A DNA stretch of 64,000 nucleotides, from the NCBI RefSeq assembly GCF_017877135.1, contig NZ_JAGIPH010000006.1, positions 124,001 to 188,000 of the forward strand. The letters are read 5' to 3'. Both the position numbers and the translations under genes were made by a program. The notes under the pieces are model-generated. The model saw only the letters and a program-made list of their open reading frames with translations, was not told the DNA's origin and made no database searches. Shown piece after piece: positions 8,651 to 17,545 of the stretch. Source of the DNA: Neorhizobium galegae. Lineage in GTDB: Bacteria > Pseudomonadota > Alphaproteobacteria > Rhizobiales > Rhizobiaceae. How positions within the stretch are numbered: position 1 is the stretch's first letter; each line of letters opens with the position of its first letter.

Positions 8651-9406
8651 TCAAGGGAGCAGCGGACGCAGCTGTCGCGCCACCGTTTGCAGCGGCGGCA
8701 GATAGCGCTCTGCCATCGTCTCCGGCGTGACCTGGGCTGCCGGGGCGCCGATGTTCAGCGCCGCAACCACCTTGCCACGCGCATTCGAGAGCGGCACGGC
8801 AATGGAACGTAGCCCGAGCTCCAGCTCCTGGTCGATCACTGCAAAGCCCTGGCGTCGCACCCGCTCAATCTCGTCCATAAGCACGTCAGGCTCTGTGCGG
8901 GTGAAGGGGGTGTAGGCGCGCCGATCGCTTGCCTCGATCAGTTGGCGGGCTTCATCGCCAGCAAGGGCGGCCAGCAGAACGCGGCCCATGGAGGCGCAAT
9001 AGGCGGGAAGGCGGCTGCCGGGCATGAGGTTGATCGACATCACCCTCCGTTGCGAAGCGCGCGCCACATAGACCACTTCCGCCCCGTCCAGCACGCTTGC
9101 GGATGCGCTCTGCCCCACCTCTTCCGACAGGCGATCGAGGAAGGGCTGGATGATCTGCGGAAGCGGCGTGGCGGAAAGATAGGCATGGCCGAGGCGCAAG
9201 ATGCGCGGCGTCAGCGAAAAGAACTTTCCGTCGTAGTCCGCATAGCCGAGTTCGGACAGCGTCAGCAGGCAGCGCCGGGCGGTGGCTCGATCTAGCCCCG
9301 TCACGCGCGCGACATCCGCAATGGACAGGCGAGGGCTTGAATCCGCAAAGGCTTCTATGACCCGCAGGCCTTTTGCAAAGCTCCCGATGAAATCCGTTTC
9401 CCGCAT
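8651..9406 (-). CDS. pcaR: IclR-family regulator of the beta-ketoadipate pathway
   Basis: A 251-residue IclR-type protein. The N-terminal winged helix-turn-helix reads LSIADVARVTGLDRATARRC at about residues 27-46. The C-terminal effector domain follows (LNIGAPA near the end). The ATG at 9406 has AGGAGG five bases upstream, which decides the start over a codon 18 bases earlier. It is divergent from pcaI with an inverted repeat between them. PcaR/PcaU-type members respond to beta-ketoadipate or protocatechuate, and in rhizobia PcaR activates pcaIJF. The position makes this assignment strong. Confidence 0.9.
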   Translation of the reverse strand: MRETDFIGSFAKGLRVIEAFADSSPRLSIADVARVTGLDRATARRCLLTLSELGYADYDGKFFSLTPRILRLGHAYLSATPLPQIIQPFLDRLSEEVGQSASASVLDGAEVVYVARASQRRVMSINLMPGSRLPAYCASMGRVLLAALAGDEARQLIEASDRRAYTPFTRTEPDVLMDEIERVRRQGFAVIDQELELGLRSIAVPLSNARGKVVAALNIGAPAAQVTPETMAERYLPPLQTVARQLRPLLP

Positions 9407-9430
9407 GTGCGCCTCCTGTGGCATCAGATA

Positions 9431-9467
9431 TTGTGCGCTATATGAACAAAAGTCAAATAACGCACAA
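9431..9467. promoter_or_regulatory. Inverted repeat, probable PcaR operator
   Basis: TTGTGCGCTAT (9431-9441) and ATAACGCACAA (9457-9467) form an 11-base inverted repeat with one mismatch, across a 15-base spacer, between divergent pcaR and pcaI. The CGCAC core resembles published half-sites of the PcaU/PobR/PcaR branch of IclR regulators. A TTGACG at 9473-9478 could be the pcaI -35 box; the matching -10 is weak. Confidence 0.6.
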
Positions 9468-9535
9468 AAAAGTTGACGGCTGGCAACCGGCGGGCGCTAA
9501 CTGCACCTCAGCAAAAACTCCGGGAGAGAGCCCCT

Positions 9536-10243
9536 ATGGACAAGACAATCGGAAGCACGGCCGAAGCCGTCTCCGGCATTTTCGATGGCGCAACCATCAT
9601 GATCGGCGGCTTCGGCGGATCCGGCGCACCGATCGAGCTCATCCACGCATTGATCGATCGGGGCGTGAAAAACCTCACCGTCATCAACAACAATGCCGGC
9701 AATGGCCGCATCGGCATTGCCGCCATGATCGATGCGGGCATGGTCAAAAAGATGATCTGCTCCTTCCCGCGCTCTTCCGATCCGCGCGCTTTCACCGATC
9801 GTTATCTCGCCGGCGAAATCGAACTGGAACTGGTGCCGCAGGGGACGCTTGCCGAACGCATCCGCGCCGGCGGCGCCGGCATTCCGGCCTTCTATACGCC
9901 GACCGCTTACGGAACCGAACTTGCCAACGGCAAGGTGATCGCCGAATTCGACGGCCGGCCCTATGTGCAGGAGCGCTGGCTGAAAGCAGATTTCGCCATC
10001 GTCAAGGCGGAACTCGGCGATACCCACGGCAACCTCACCTACAACAAGGCCGGCCGCAATTTTAATCCGCTGATGTGCATGGCCGCCAAGACCACCATTG
10101 CCCAGGTGACGACAATCCTGCCCCCCGGCGGCATTGATCCGGAAGCGGTCATCACGCCCGGCATTTTCGTGAACGGCGTCGTGGAAGTCGCCGACCCGCA
10201 ACAGGAAGAAGTCCTCATCCGCGCCGGAGTGGCCTACGCATGA
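9536..10243 (+). CDS. pcaI: 3-oxoadipate CoA-transferase subunit A
   Basis: A 235-residue alpha subunit that with PcaJ moves CoA from succinyl-CoA to beta-ketoadipate. The family I CoA-transferase glycine motif (IMIGGFGGSGAP) is near residue 22. The start at 9536 follows GGGAGAG. It overlaps pcaJ by four bases (ATGA), indicating translational coupling. It is regulated by the divergent PcaR. Confidence 0.94.
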   Translation: MDKTIGSTAEAVSGIFDGATIMIGGFGGSGAPIELIHALIDRGVKNLTVINNNAGNGRIGIAAMIDAGMVKKMICSFPRSSDPRAFTDRYLAGEIELELVPQGTLAERIRAGGAGIPAFYTPTAYGTELANGKVIAEFDGRPYVQERWLKADFAIVKAELGDTHGNLTYNKAGRNFNPLMCMAAKTTIAQVTTILPPGGIDPEAVITPGIFVNGVVEVADPQQEEVLIRAGVAYA

Positions 10244-10941
10244 CCGATAGCAGCACGCTCAACACCCGCGACGACCTGAAGCTCACGAACGCGCAGATCG
10301 CCTGGCGCGCAGCCCAGGATATTGCCGATGGCGCCTATGTGAACCTTGGCATCGGCTTTCCCGAAATGGTGGCGCGCTACCAGCCGCCGGGTCGCGAGGC
10401 GATCTTCCACACCGAAAACGGCATCCTGAATTTTGGCGAGCCGCCGCCGGAAGGGGAGGAGGACTGGAACCTCATCAATGCCGGCAAGAAGGCGGTAACG
10501 CTGAAGCCGGGTGCGTCCTTCTTCCACCACGCCGACAGTTTCGCCATGGTGCGCGGCGGCCATCTGGATGTCGCCATTCTCGGCGCCTATCAGGTGGCGC
10601 AGAACGGCGATCTCGCCAATTGGCGCGTCGGTTCCAAGGGCGTACCCGCCGTCGGTGGCGCCATGGATCTGGTGCATGGCGCAAAGCAGGTCTTCGTCAT
10701 CACGGAGCATATGACGAAGGACGGCAAGCCCAAGCTGGTGGAGACCTGCACCTTTCCGCTGACGGGCGTCGGCTGCATCACCCGCGTCTATACCAGCCAT
10801 GCGGTGATCGATATCCGCGCCGGGCATTTCGTCCTGCGCGAGATGCGCCCGGGCATGACGCTGGATGAGTTGCAGGCGATGACCGGCGCGCCGCTGCATA
10901 CCGATGGCGATGTGGCCGACCTGATCGTGCCGACACTCTGA
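10240..10941 (+). CDS. pcaJ: 3-oxoadipate CoA-transferase subunit B
   Basis: A 233-residue beta subunit of the family I CoA-transferase. The active-site glutamate is in HTENGILNFG near residue 54, followed by GAQ/HHAD-type and GGHLD segments (SFAMVRGGHLDVAILGAYQV region). Start overlaps the pcaI stop. It works with PcaI to make beta-ketoadipyl-CoA, which PcaF cleaves. Confidence 0.94.
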   Translation: MTDSSTLNTRDDLKLTNAQIAWRAAQDIADGAYVNLGIGFPEMVARYQPPGREAIFHTENGILNFGEPPPEGEEDWNLINAGKKAVTLKPGASFFHHADSFAMVRGGHLDVAILGAYQVAQNGDLANWRVGSKGVPAVGGAMDLVHGAKQVFVITEHMTKDGKPKLVETCTFPLTGVGCITRVYTSHAVIDIRAGHFVLREMRPGMTLDELQAMTGAPLHTDGDVADLIVPTL

Positions 10942-10947
10942 GCGTCT

Positions 10948-10993
10948 GCGGCGAAATCGCCGCTGGCCGAAATTGTTTTATGCTTTAAGCATA
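10948..10993. promoter_or_regulatory. Hairpin plus palindrome between pcaJ and pcaF
   Basis: Right after pcaJ is a hairpin GCGGCG-aaat-CGCCGC (10948-10963). Then comes a 15-base palindrome, TATGCTT-T-AAGCATA (10979-10993), in an AT-rich patch. This could be an attenuator followed by an operator or promoter for pcaF, so pcaF may be partly uncoupled from pcaIJ. Confidence 0.4.
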
Positions 10994-11049
10994 TCAGCAA
11001 GGGGCGAACCGCGCTGCGGCTCGGCACGCCATGCCTGAGGGAGATTGAC

Positions 11050-12255
11050 ATGACTGACGCCTATATCTGCGATTACATCCGCACCCCCATCGGCCGCTTC
11101 GGCGGTGCCCTGTCGTCCGTGCGCGCCGATGATCTCGGCGCGGTGCCGCTGAAGGCGCTCATGGAGCGCAACAGTTCCGTCGACTGGGAAGCCGTCGATG
11201 ACGTAATCTATGGCTGCGCCAACCAGGCGGGCGAGGACAACCGCAATGTCGCGCGCATGTCTCTCCTGCTCGCCGGCCTGCCGGTCTCGGTCACCGGCAC
11301 CACGATCAACCGGCTGTGCGGTTCGGGCATGGACGCCGTCATTGCCGCGGCCCGCGCCATCAAGGCCGGCGAAGCAGAGCTGATGATTGCCGGCGGCGTG
11401 GAAAGCATGAGCCGCGCGCCCTTCGTCATGCCGAAGGCCGAGACCGCCTTTTCGCGCGCGGCCGAAATCTATGACACGACGATCGGCTGGCGCTTCATCA
11501 ACCCGCTGATGAAGAAACAGTATGGCGTCGATTCGATGCCGGAGACGGGCGAAAATGTCGCGGCCGATTTCCATGTGAGCCGCGAGGATCAGGACGCCTT
11601 TGCCGTGCGCAGCCAGAACAAGGCATCGGCGGCGCAGGCCAATGGTCGCCTTACCAAGGAAATCGTCTCCGTAACGATTCCACAGCGCAAGGGCGATCCG
11701 ATTGTCGTGGAGAAGGACGAGCATCCCCGCGCCACCACCATCGAAGCGCTCGCCAAGCTCCCCACGCCGTTTCGCAAGGATGGCGGCACGGTGACGGCCG
11801 GCAATGCATCCGGCGTCAACGACGGCGCGGCAGCGCTCATCATTGCCTCCGCGGCGGCTGCGAAAAAATATGGCCTGACACCGATTGCCCGCATCCTCGG
11901 CGGTGCAACGGCCGGTGTTCCGCCACGCATCATGGGCATTGGCCCGGCACCCGCCAGCCAGAAACTGCTCGACCGGTTGGGTCTGACCCAGGACCAGCTC
12001 GATGTGATCGAGCTCAACGAGGCCTTTGCAAGCCAGGGCCTTGCCACGCTTCGTCAGCTGGGCATTGCCGATGATGATGCCCGCGTCAACCGCAATGGCG
12101 GCGCCATTGCCCTTGGCCACCCGCTTGGCATGTCGGGCGCCCGCATCACCGGCACGGCAGCGCTCGAACTTCAGGAGACCGGCGGCCGCTACGCGCTGTC
12201 GACCATGTGCATCGGCGTCGGGCAGGGCATCGCCGTGGTGCTGGAACGGGCCTGA
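11050..12255 (+). CDS. pcaF: Beta-ketoadipyl-CoA thiolase
   Basis: A 401-residue thiolase that cleaves 3-oxoadipyl-CoA to acetyl-CoA and succinyl-CoA. The nucleophilic Cys90 lies in [11 protein letters not shown]. The catalytic His is in [11 protein letters not shown], and the C-terminal Cys387 is in [11 protein letters not shown] ribosome binding site (GAGGGA) precedes the ATG. It closes the pcaIJF set after a 108-base gap. A generic acetyl-CoA acetyltransferase would look similar, but the context fixes PcaF. Confidence 0.94.
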   Translation: MTDAYICDYIRTPIGRFGGALSSVRADDLGAVPLKALMERNSSVDWEAVDDVIYGCANQAGEDNRNVARMSLLLAGLPVSVTGTTINRLCGSGMDAVIAAARAIKAGEAELMIAGGVESMSRAPFVMPKAETAFSRAAEIYDTTIGWRFINPLMKKQYGVDSMPETGENVAADFHVSREDQDAFAVRSQNKASAAQANGRLTKEIVSVTIPQRKGDPIVVEKDEHPRATTIEALAKLPTPFRKDGGTVTAGNASGVNDGAAALIIASAAAAKKYGLTPIARILGGATAGVPPRIMGIGPAPASQKLLDRLGLTQDQLDVIELNEAFASQGLATLRQLGIADDDARVNRNGGAIALGHPLGMSGARITGTAALELQETGGRYALSTMCIGVGQGIAVVLERA

Positions 12256-12265
12256 TGCTCTCGCG

Positions 12266-12295
12266 CTCTCTCCTTGACTATCGCCAGGGAGAGAG
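12266..12295 (+). terminator. Weak stem-loop after pcaF
   Basis: Arms CTCTCTCC (12266-12273) and GGAGAGAG (12288-12295) form a perfect 8-base stem 11 bases after the pcaF stop. The loop is 14 bases and there is no T tract. It may serve both pcaF and the convergent WGR gene. Confidence 0.35.
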
Positions 12296-12310
12296 AACGT
12301 CGGCAATGAC

Positions 12311-12559
12311 TTACGTTGTCGACCGGTAACCGCGCCGGCGCTTGGCGGAAACCAGCCGATCCATGGCCTCTGCCGCCGCGGTCCAATCATCAAAAACCTG
12401 CTGGCGGTCGCGCCCGAGCGTACCGATACGACCCCAGCTGCGGGTGAGGCAGATTTCGCCGAACAGATCGACCTCGATGGCAACATGATAGAACCGTGCC
12501 ATGTTGCGGGTCGGGTCAATGCGATGGGCCAGATGCACGTGAAATCGTTGTTCTGTCAT
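12311..12559 (-). CDS. WGR-domain protein
   Basis: An 82-residue protein that is essentially one WGR domain. It reads ARFYHVAIEVDLFGEICLTR followed by SWGRIGTLGRDRQQVF, the tryptophan-glycine-arginine motif plus an aromatic/basic surface. Stand-alone WGR proteins are common in rhizobia; the domain binds nucleic acid in PARP-type proteins, and the function here is unknown. The frame allows a start 42 bases upstream, but the conserved part begins after MTEQRFHVHL. Confidence 0.8.
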   Translation of the reverse strand: MTEQRFHVHLAHRIDPTRNMARFYHVAIEVDLFGEICLTRSWGRIGTLGRDRQQVFDDWTAAAEAMDRLVSAKRRRGYRSTT

Positions 12560-12657
12560 GGCCGCCACTGTGGCGAACGCTTCGGATACCGTCCAACGCA
12601 TGTTTGGAATCGATTGGGCGTGATTGATTCACGTCGTTGATCGGTGGGGAGGGGCTT

Positions 12658-14328
12658 TCAGCGCAGAAGGTCGATCAGCTGGTTATAGAGGCCGCTCATC
12701 GGTTGCTCGACCTCCTGTTTCGGCGTCAGCCCTGCGTCAAATCCTGCAGCCTGAAAGCGGTCGATCAGCGCGCCATCGCGGCTGATCACGGAAAAGGGCA
12801 CCGCGCGCGAGGCGTCCGGCCCGGTGACGATGGCCGCCGGCTGGTGATCGCCGATGACGAGAAACACCGCATCCTCGCCGTGGCGCGCAATATAGCTCGA
12901 CAGCGCCTGCAGGCTGTAATCGATGGTTTCGATATATTGCCGGCGCACCCGCTCCGGATTGGCCCAGACAACCGCTGGCGGATCGCCGCTCGTCGCCTGC
13001 GCATCGAACACGCTCCCGTCGCCAATCGCGTCCCAGTCGACCATCGAGGCGACCGGCGTCCAGGGTGCGTGCGAGGAAATCAGCGCCATTTCCACCATCG
13101 CCGGCTTTCGCGGCTTTTTCGCCCGCACCATGGTCTGCAGCGCCGACAGCGTGTACTGGTCGGGCATGGTGATCCAGTTGAATGGCTTTCCGCGGTAGCC
13201 GAGATCCTTGGCGGCGAGGATCCGGTCATAGCCGTAATAGGCGGCCTCCGGCCAGTCCATGGTAATGGCCGGCATCACCGCCACGGCCTCCCAGCCGGCA
13301 TCGGCAAACAGCCGGTTGAGGCTTGGGCGCTCGCTTGCCATCAGCCGGTCATAGCGGGCCTGGCTGTCGATCTGAAGGCCGGACAGAAACGTGCCATGGG
13401 CAAGCCAGCTGAGGCCGCCAACAGTGGGCGAGGTGATCCAGCGGCTGGCAGACTGAAAGCCGGCGCGGCCGAGTTCTTTCTCCATCGCGGCAAGGCGCGG
13501 AGCAGTGACGGGTGCATAGCGCGGATCCTCCACAGCACTGCGACCATAGGATTCGACAAAGACGAGGATGACATCGCGCCCGGCGACCGCCTGAAACAGC
13601 TGGCTATTTCCCGCAGATGCGCGGCCTGCCTTTTCACCGTCCGCCAATTGCTGTTCGAAAAGCCGGAGGTCACGGGCCGCCGCAATGCCAAGCGTCACGC
13701 GCGCGCCAAGATAACGTCCCGCATCCGCCGTCACCGGCAGGGTCCCGGGACGGAGGCTCGTTGTGGCAAGGAGAAGCGCGCTGACGGCAAGGAGGCCCGC
13801 CGAGAGCCCGGCCCGCCGGCCGGTCATCCGGCCAACAGGGGCCAATCGGCGGATCGCGGAAAAAGTGAGCCCGAGCACGCCCGCCAGCAGAAGGACGATC
13901 CCGAGCAATGAGAGACATGCGGCAAGGAAGCCAAGGTTGCCGGAGGCGATGTTCCAGCCGTCGCCCAGCATCTTCACGTCGAGATAGGGGTTGAACGGCC
14001 GCTGAAAGGCGGCCTGGGTGCCGATATCGGCAAGCTTCAGGAACAGCATCACGCCGCAGACGAGCGTCAGGAGAAAGGCCAGCAGCCGGTTCAGCCGGTC
14101 GCGCGCCATGATCAGCACCGCAAGAAGGGCCGGCACTTCCAGCGGCAGCCGCAGAAAGGCGGCCGGCGTCATGGCATCCGGGTGATCGGGCATGTTGAGC
14201 ACCACAAGCGTGATGGCGCAGAAGATGAAGCCCGCGACGACCGCCTGTCTGAGACGGGCCGGGGGAGGGGAGGGCGCGGAAGATGACGCAGAAGGAACAA
14301 GCGGCGGGGGAGGGGAGGGCTGGGTCAT
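12658..14328 (-). CDS. Membrane sulfatase / alkaline phosphatase superfamily protein
   Basis: About 556 residues. After a proline-rich N-terminus come about five hydrophobic helices (from AVVAGFIFCAITLVVLNM to LSLLGIVLLLAGVLGL, up to about residue 170). A periplasmic sulfatase-like domain follows, with DVILVFVESYGRSAV (metal/nucleophile region), SHAPWTPV and FLVIGDHQPAAIV. This architecture is that of LTA-synthase-like phosphoethanolamine or phosphoglycerol transferases. The classical Cys/Ser-x-Pro-x-Arg sulfatase signature is not seen, so phosphotransfer or phosphate-ester hydrolysis in the envelope is likelier than sulfate release. The start is uncertain by 15 codons. Confidence 0.75.
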   Translation of the reverse strand: MTQPSPPPPLVPSASSSAPSPPPARLRQAVVAGFIFCAITLVVLNMPDHPDAMTPAAFLRLPLEVPALLAVLIMARDRLNRLLAFLLTLVCGVMLFLKLADIGTQAAFQRPFNPYLDVKMLGDGWNIASGNLGFLAACLSLLGIVLLLAGVLGLTFSAIRRLAPVGRMTGRRAGLSAGLLAVSALLLATTSLRPGTLPVTADAGRYLGARVTLGIAAARDLRLFEQQLADGEKAGRASAGNSQLFQAVAGRDVILVFVESYGRSAVEDPRYAPVTAPRLAAMEKELGRAGFQSASRWITSPTVGGLSWLAHGTFLSGLQIDSQARYDRLMASERPSLNRLFADAGWEAVAVMPAITMDWPEAAYYGYDRILAAKDLGYRGKPFNWITMPDQYTLSALQTMVRAKKPRKPAMVEMALISSHAPWTPVASMVDWDAIGDGSVFDAQATSGDPPAVVWANPERVRRQYIETIDYSLQALSSYIARHGEDAVFLVIGDHQPAAIVTGPDASRAVPFSVISRDGALIDRFQAAGFDAGLTPKQEVEQPMSGLYNQLIDLLR

Positions 14329-14453
14329 GAGGGCAATCCGGAGGCGAAGCCTCTCCGTAGCAACAACGGACACGGCATCGCCCTACCCTCGCTCAAGACA
14401 GGCGTGCGATGGCCTGAAGCGGGCAGCGGGAGGAGGACCCGCAAAGATGTGCG

Positions 14454-15443
14454 ATGCAGACCTCTGCCGAAAATGGCATGCCGGCTGAAAAGCGGGTAGG
14501 AGACATTTTGCTCCAAACCAGGAAAGGCTGGCGCTTGAACCTTCTGCGGACCCTTGCAACGCCTATTGCGCTCGCTTGTCTTGCGCTTCTCGTCTGGTGG
14601 CTGAAGCCGCAGGACATTCTGGCGGCGCTGTCGAATGTCTCTCTCCTGCATGTGATTGTCGGGCTCTTGCTGGTGGAGGGGCAGATCATCCTGTCTGGCC
14701 TGCGCTGGCGGTTCACCGCCGGCAGGCTCGGGCAGGAGATGACGCTTTCCCATGCGATCGGCGAATATTACGTGGCAAGCGCAGTCAATCAGGTCGCCCC
14801 GGGCGGCATGGCGGGCGATGTGCTGCGCGCCTATCGCAGCGCAGATGGCGAGGCCGGCGGCTGGCAGCGTTCGGCAAAGGCCGTGTTCTTCGAGCGGCTG
14901 TCGGGGCAGTTCGCCTTCATCGTGATTTGCCTGCCGGGGCTGGTGTTCTGGCCGCTGTTGATCGGCGGCAACCTGATGACCGGCAAAGGCCTGCTGGTGG
15001 CGGGCGCAGTGTTCGCCGGGCTTTGCGTCGGTGTGGTTTTGCTGATGCGCCGGTTCAAGGGGCTGGCGGCAGAGTTCGGCCAGGTGTTTCTGGCGCGCGG
15101 CGCCTTTGTCGTGCAGGGCGGCCTCAGCCTGCTGGTGGTTCTCGGCTATGTGGCGCTGTTCCTGCTCGCGGCTGATGCGGTGGGTGCGCCCTTGCCGCTG
15201 GCCGGTGCCTTCACCGTCGTTCCGCTCTGTCTGGCGGCCATGCTGATCCCGACCGGGCTTGGTGGCTGGGGCACGCGCGAGGCGGCAGCGGCAGCCCTCT
15301 GGCCGCTGATCGGTCTTGCCAGTGCAGACGGCGTTTCGGCAAGTCTCGTTTACGGCGCGCTTGCCATGGCCGGCGCCTCTCCGGGCTTTCTGGTCATGGC
15401 CTTTTCGCGACGCGGTGGAAAAACCGTCGAAAAATCCGGCTGA
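14454..15443 (+). CDS. Flippase-like (lysylphosphatidylglycerol synthase TM / UPF0104) membrane protein
   Basis: 329 residues with about eight hydrophobic helices. It carries the family pattern AIGEYYVASAVNQVAPGGMAGD (shortened: YVASAVNQVAPGG), an RAYRS loop, FFERLSGQF, and the late IPTGLGGWGTREAAAA motif. This is the N-terminal flippase-like domain of MprF without the aminoacyltransferase part. Such proteins are implicated in moving or handling lipid-linked molecules. It is convergent with the CDP-alcohol phosphatidyltransferase 20 bases away and divergent from the sulfatase, so all three may act on one envelope lipid. Confidence 0.78.
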   Translation: MQTSAENGMPAEKRVGDILLQTRKGWRLNLLRTLATPIALACLALLVWWLKPQDILAALSNVSLLHVIVGLLLVEGQIILSGLRWRFTAGRLGQEMTLSHAIGEYYVASAVNQVAPGGMAGDVLRAYRSADGEAGGWQRSAKAVFFERLSGQFAFIVICLPGLVFWPLLIGGNLMTGKGLLVAGAVFAGLCVGVVLLMRRFKGLAAEFGQVFLARGAFVVQGGLSLLVVLGYVALFLLAADAVGAPLPLAGAFTVVPLCLAAMLIPTGLGGWGTREAAAAALWPLIGLASADGVSASLVYGALAMAGASPGFLVMAFSRRGGKTVEKSG

Positions 15444-15463
15444 CAGCGGCATGACCGCCTGTC

Positions 15464-16261
15464 TCACGTCGCATCCACCTTGCGCCGCATCAGCGCCAGA
15501 ACATCGACACCGAAGGAATAGGTCAGCGCCGCCAGCGCCCCGCCGCAGATCCAGGCCGACAGCGGCGCTGTCACCTGCGGCACCAGCACCAGGCAAAGGG
15601 CCGCTCCCTGCACCACGCAGACCGTCTTTCGGCGCAGCGACGGCGAAAGCTCGGCGCGCAGCGCCGGCAAAAACCACTGCGCCAGCACAAACAGGTAGCG
15701 CATCAGCCCGATCAGGACGACCCAGGCGCCGGCCTTGCCGAGCACGAGGGCCGCAACCGACAGGATGAGGATAAGGGCCGCATCCACCTCCATGTCGAAG
15801 CGGGCGCCGAGCGCCGACTGCTGGCGGAACCGGCGCGCCAGATAGCCATCGACACCATCGAGCGCCAGCGCAGAGAGGACGGCAGCCACCATCCACCAGA
15901 TCATCGCATCGAGATGAGGCCCCCCAAAACTTTGAGAAAATAGAACCGTTGCCGCAACAAAGCTCACGATACCGGCGCGCAAGGCCGTGACAAGATTGGC
16001 GTAGCCGAACCGAAGATGGCGGTGGAACGGCAGGCCATGCACGACAGCGGCGAAGATGCCGGCGAGAAGAATGCCGGCAATGATCGGCACATGGATCTCC
16101 AGCGGCAGGTGGCTTGCCGCCATCGCCCAGCTGGCAATCGAGGCCAGATAGACGACGCAGAGCACTTTCAAGGTATTGAGAAGCAGCGGATCGTGGCTGA
16201 AGAAAGCCGGCCGCAGGCGCGACGCAAAGCCTGCGCCGTGCCTTTCATCGTGGATGGACAT
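15464..16261 (-). CDS. CDP-alcohol phosphatidyltransferase family membrane protein
   Basis: 265 residues with about six hydrophobic segments. The full family catalytic motif is present (DGVDGYLARR, then ALGARFDMEVD), giving D-x2-D-G-x2-A-R-x8-G-x3-D-x3-D. Known enzymes transfer a phosphatidyl-like group from a CDP-linked donor to an alcohol; the alcohol here is unknown. The ATG at 16261 has GGGAGG 7 bases before it. It follows ribA by 22 bases and is probably co-transcribed with it, an unusual partnership. Confidence 0.82.
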   Translation of the reverse strand: MSIHDERHGAGFASRLRPAFFSHDPLLLNTLKVLCVVYLASIASWAMAASHLPLEIHVPIIAGILLAGIFAAVVHGLPFHRHLRFGYANLVTALRAGIVSFVAATVLFSQSFGGPHLDAMIWWMVAAVLSALALDGVDGYLARRFRQQSALGARFDMEVDAALILILSVAALVLGKAGAWVVLIGLMRYLFVLAQWFLPALRAELSPSLRRKTVCVVQGAALCLVLVPQVTAPLSAWICGGALAALTYSFGVDVLALMRRKVDAT

Positions 16262-16283
16262 GACAAGCCTCCCGCCTTGCGCC

Positions 16284-17390
16284 TTATTCTGCGGCAACCA
16301 GCGTTTCGAGGTCCAGCATATGCCCGGCACGCAGGGTCTTTGTGCGCAGGTAGTTTTGGTTTTCCACTGTTACGCGGCCGAGAACGGGCGTGCGGGCATG
16401 AACGGTGATGCCGCCGGCCTGAAGGGCTGCGATCTTCGTCGGATTGTTGGTGTAGACCACCACCTCGCCGATGCCGAGAAGCCGCAGCATGGCAACGGCC
16501 GCCTCATAGCGGCGGTGATCCTGCCCGAAACCCAGTTCCGCATCGGCATCGATCGTGTCGAGGCCGAGATGCTGGTAGCCATAGGCGCGCATCTTGGCGC
16601 CGATGCCTGTGCCGCGACCTTCCTGGTCGAGATAGACCAGCACGCCGCCGCCGGCCTGCTGCAAAAGCTCAAGACCGTTGCGCAGCTGGTCGCCGCAATC
16701 GCATTTCAGCGAGCCGCAGAGATCCCCGGTGATGCAGGAGGAATGGATGCGGATCGGCACCGGCTTTGAAACATCCGGCTTGCCGACGACGATCGCCACC
16801 TGATCCTTCTGCGCCACGCCACCGCGAAACACGACAAAATCGGCATCGCCGAAATCCTTGAGAGGCACGCGGGTGCGCGCCACCTTCTGGAAGGTTTCGC
16901 GCGCCGGACGCAGATTCGAAAGCTCGGACGCATGAAGACCGCAGCAGCCATCGAAACGGTCTTCAAGGCCGGTCACGTCGGCGCAGATCATCGCCGGAAG
17001 GAGAAGGGCCACGCTTGCAAGCTCAGCCGACTGCGACAACAGCGCATCGGCCGGACGGCAGGTGCGCGGCACCTCGGCATCGAGCGCATAGGAAAGGCGG
17101 GAGGCCTGCTCGAAATTCAGGCCGGCAAGCGGCACGGCCACATCATGATTGGTTTTCAAGCCCAGCCGGCGTGCGCGCTCGCGGGTCAGCAGCAGGTCGT
17201 GCGCATTGTGCACGGTTGCGGCAAACTGGTCGTAGACGGCAGGCGAGGCCGCATCCAGCGCCAGCACGGCAAGCTTGCGGTGGTCATCCGAAAACAGAAC
17301 AGGCCGGCCATAACGCAATTCCGAGACGGCGCGCTCAACGGCGATGGCGGGATTGGAAAAGTGTTTCGAGAATGGGCTCTCTGCGGTCAT
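16284..17390 (-). CDS. ribA: GTP cyclohydrolase II with degenerate N-terminal domain
   Basis: 368 residues. The C-terminal half (about 205-368) is a complete GTP cyclohydrolase II: zinc ligands C219, C230 and C232 (SSCITGDLCGSLKCDC), the YLDQEGRGTGIG loop and VVYTNNPTKI. It opens GTP to a diaminopyrimidinone phosphate. The first 190 or so residues start like 3,4-dihydroxybutanone-phosphate synthase (VERAVSELRYGRPVLFSDD). They lack the following acidic RENEGD-type motif, so this half looks inactive. AAGGAGG lies 6 bases before the ATG. It sits in a two-way cluster with pterin, glycosyl and lipid enzymes rather than with other rib genes, so a specialised role is possible. Confidence 0.9.
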   Translation of the reverse strand: MTAESPFSKHFSNPAIAVERAVSELRYGRPVLFSDDHRKLAVLALDAASPAVYDQFAATVHNAHDLLLTRERARRLGLKTNHDVAVPLAGLNFEQASRLSYALDAEVPRTCRPADALLSQSAELASVALLLPAMICADVTGLEDRFDGCCGLHASELSNLRPARETFQKVARTRVPLKDFGDADFVVFRGGVAQKDQVAIVVGKPDVSKPVPIRIHSSCITGDLCGSLKCDCGDQLRNGLELLQQAGGGVLVYLDQEGRGTGIGAKMRAYGYQHLGLDTIDADAELGFGQDHRRYEAAVAMLRLLGIGEVVVYTNNPTKIAALQAGGITVHARTPVLGRVTVENQNYLRTKTLRAGHMLDLETLVAAE

Positions 17391-17545
17391 GCTGGCCTCC
17401 TTGTGTCCTTAGGTGGCGCTACGCCCTTCAAAAGACAACGGATCGCCGGCTATTATAAATTAAAATTGATGCATCTCGCGCGCGCCTTTTCGAAAACCTG
17501 CCTTAGATACAGGCAGAATGTGGCACAGCGCAGGAGAACATCGGA
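17391..17545. promoter_or_regulatory. Divergent promoter region between ribA and the MDR dehydrogenase
   Basis: This 155-base gap separates two outward-running operons. It contains an AT-rich run around 17450-17472 (CTATTATAAATTAAAATTGA), the only such stretch nearby, suitable for overlapping -10 elements. The right-hand gene has AGGAG 9 bases before its ATG and the left-hand gene AAGGAGG. No riboswitch-like structure (for example FMN type) was recognised. Confidence 0.5.

Noticed and set aside
12266..12295. Considered as an operator for the WGR gene
   Set aside because: It lies at the 3' ends of both neighbouring genes, so a weak terminator is more sensible.
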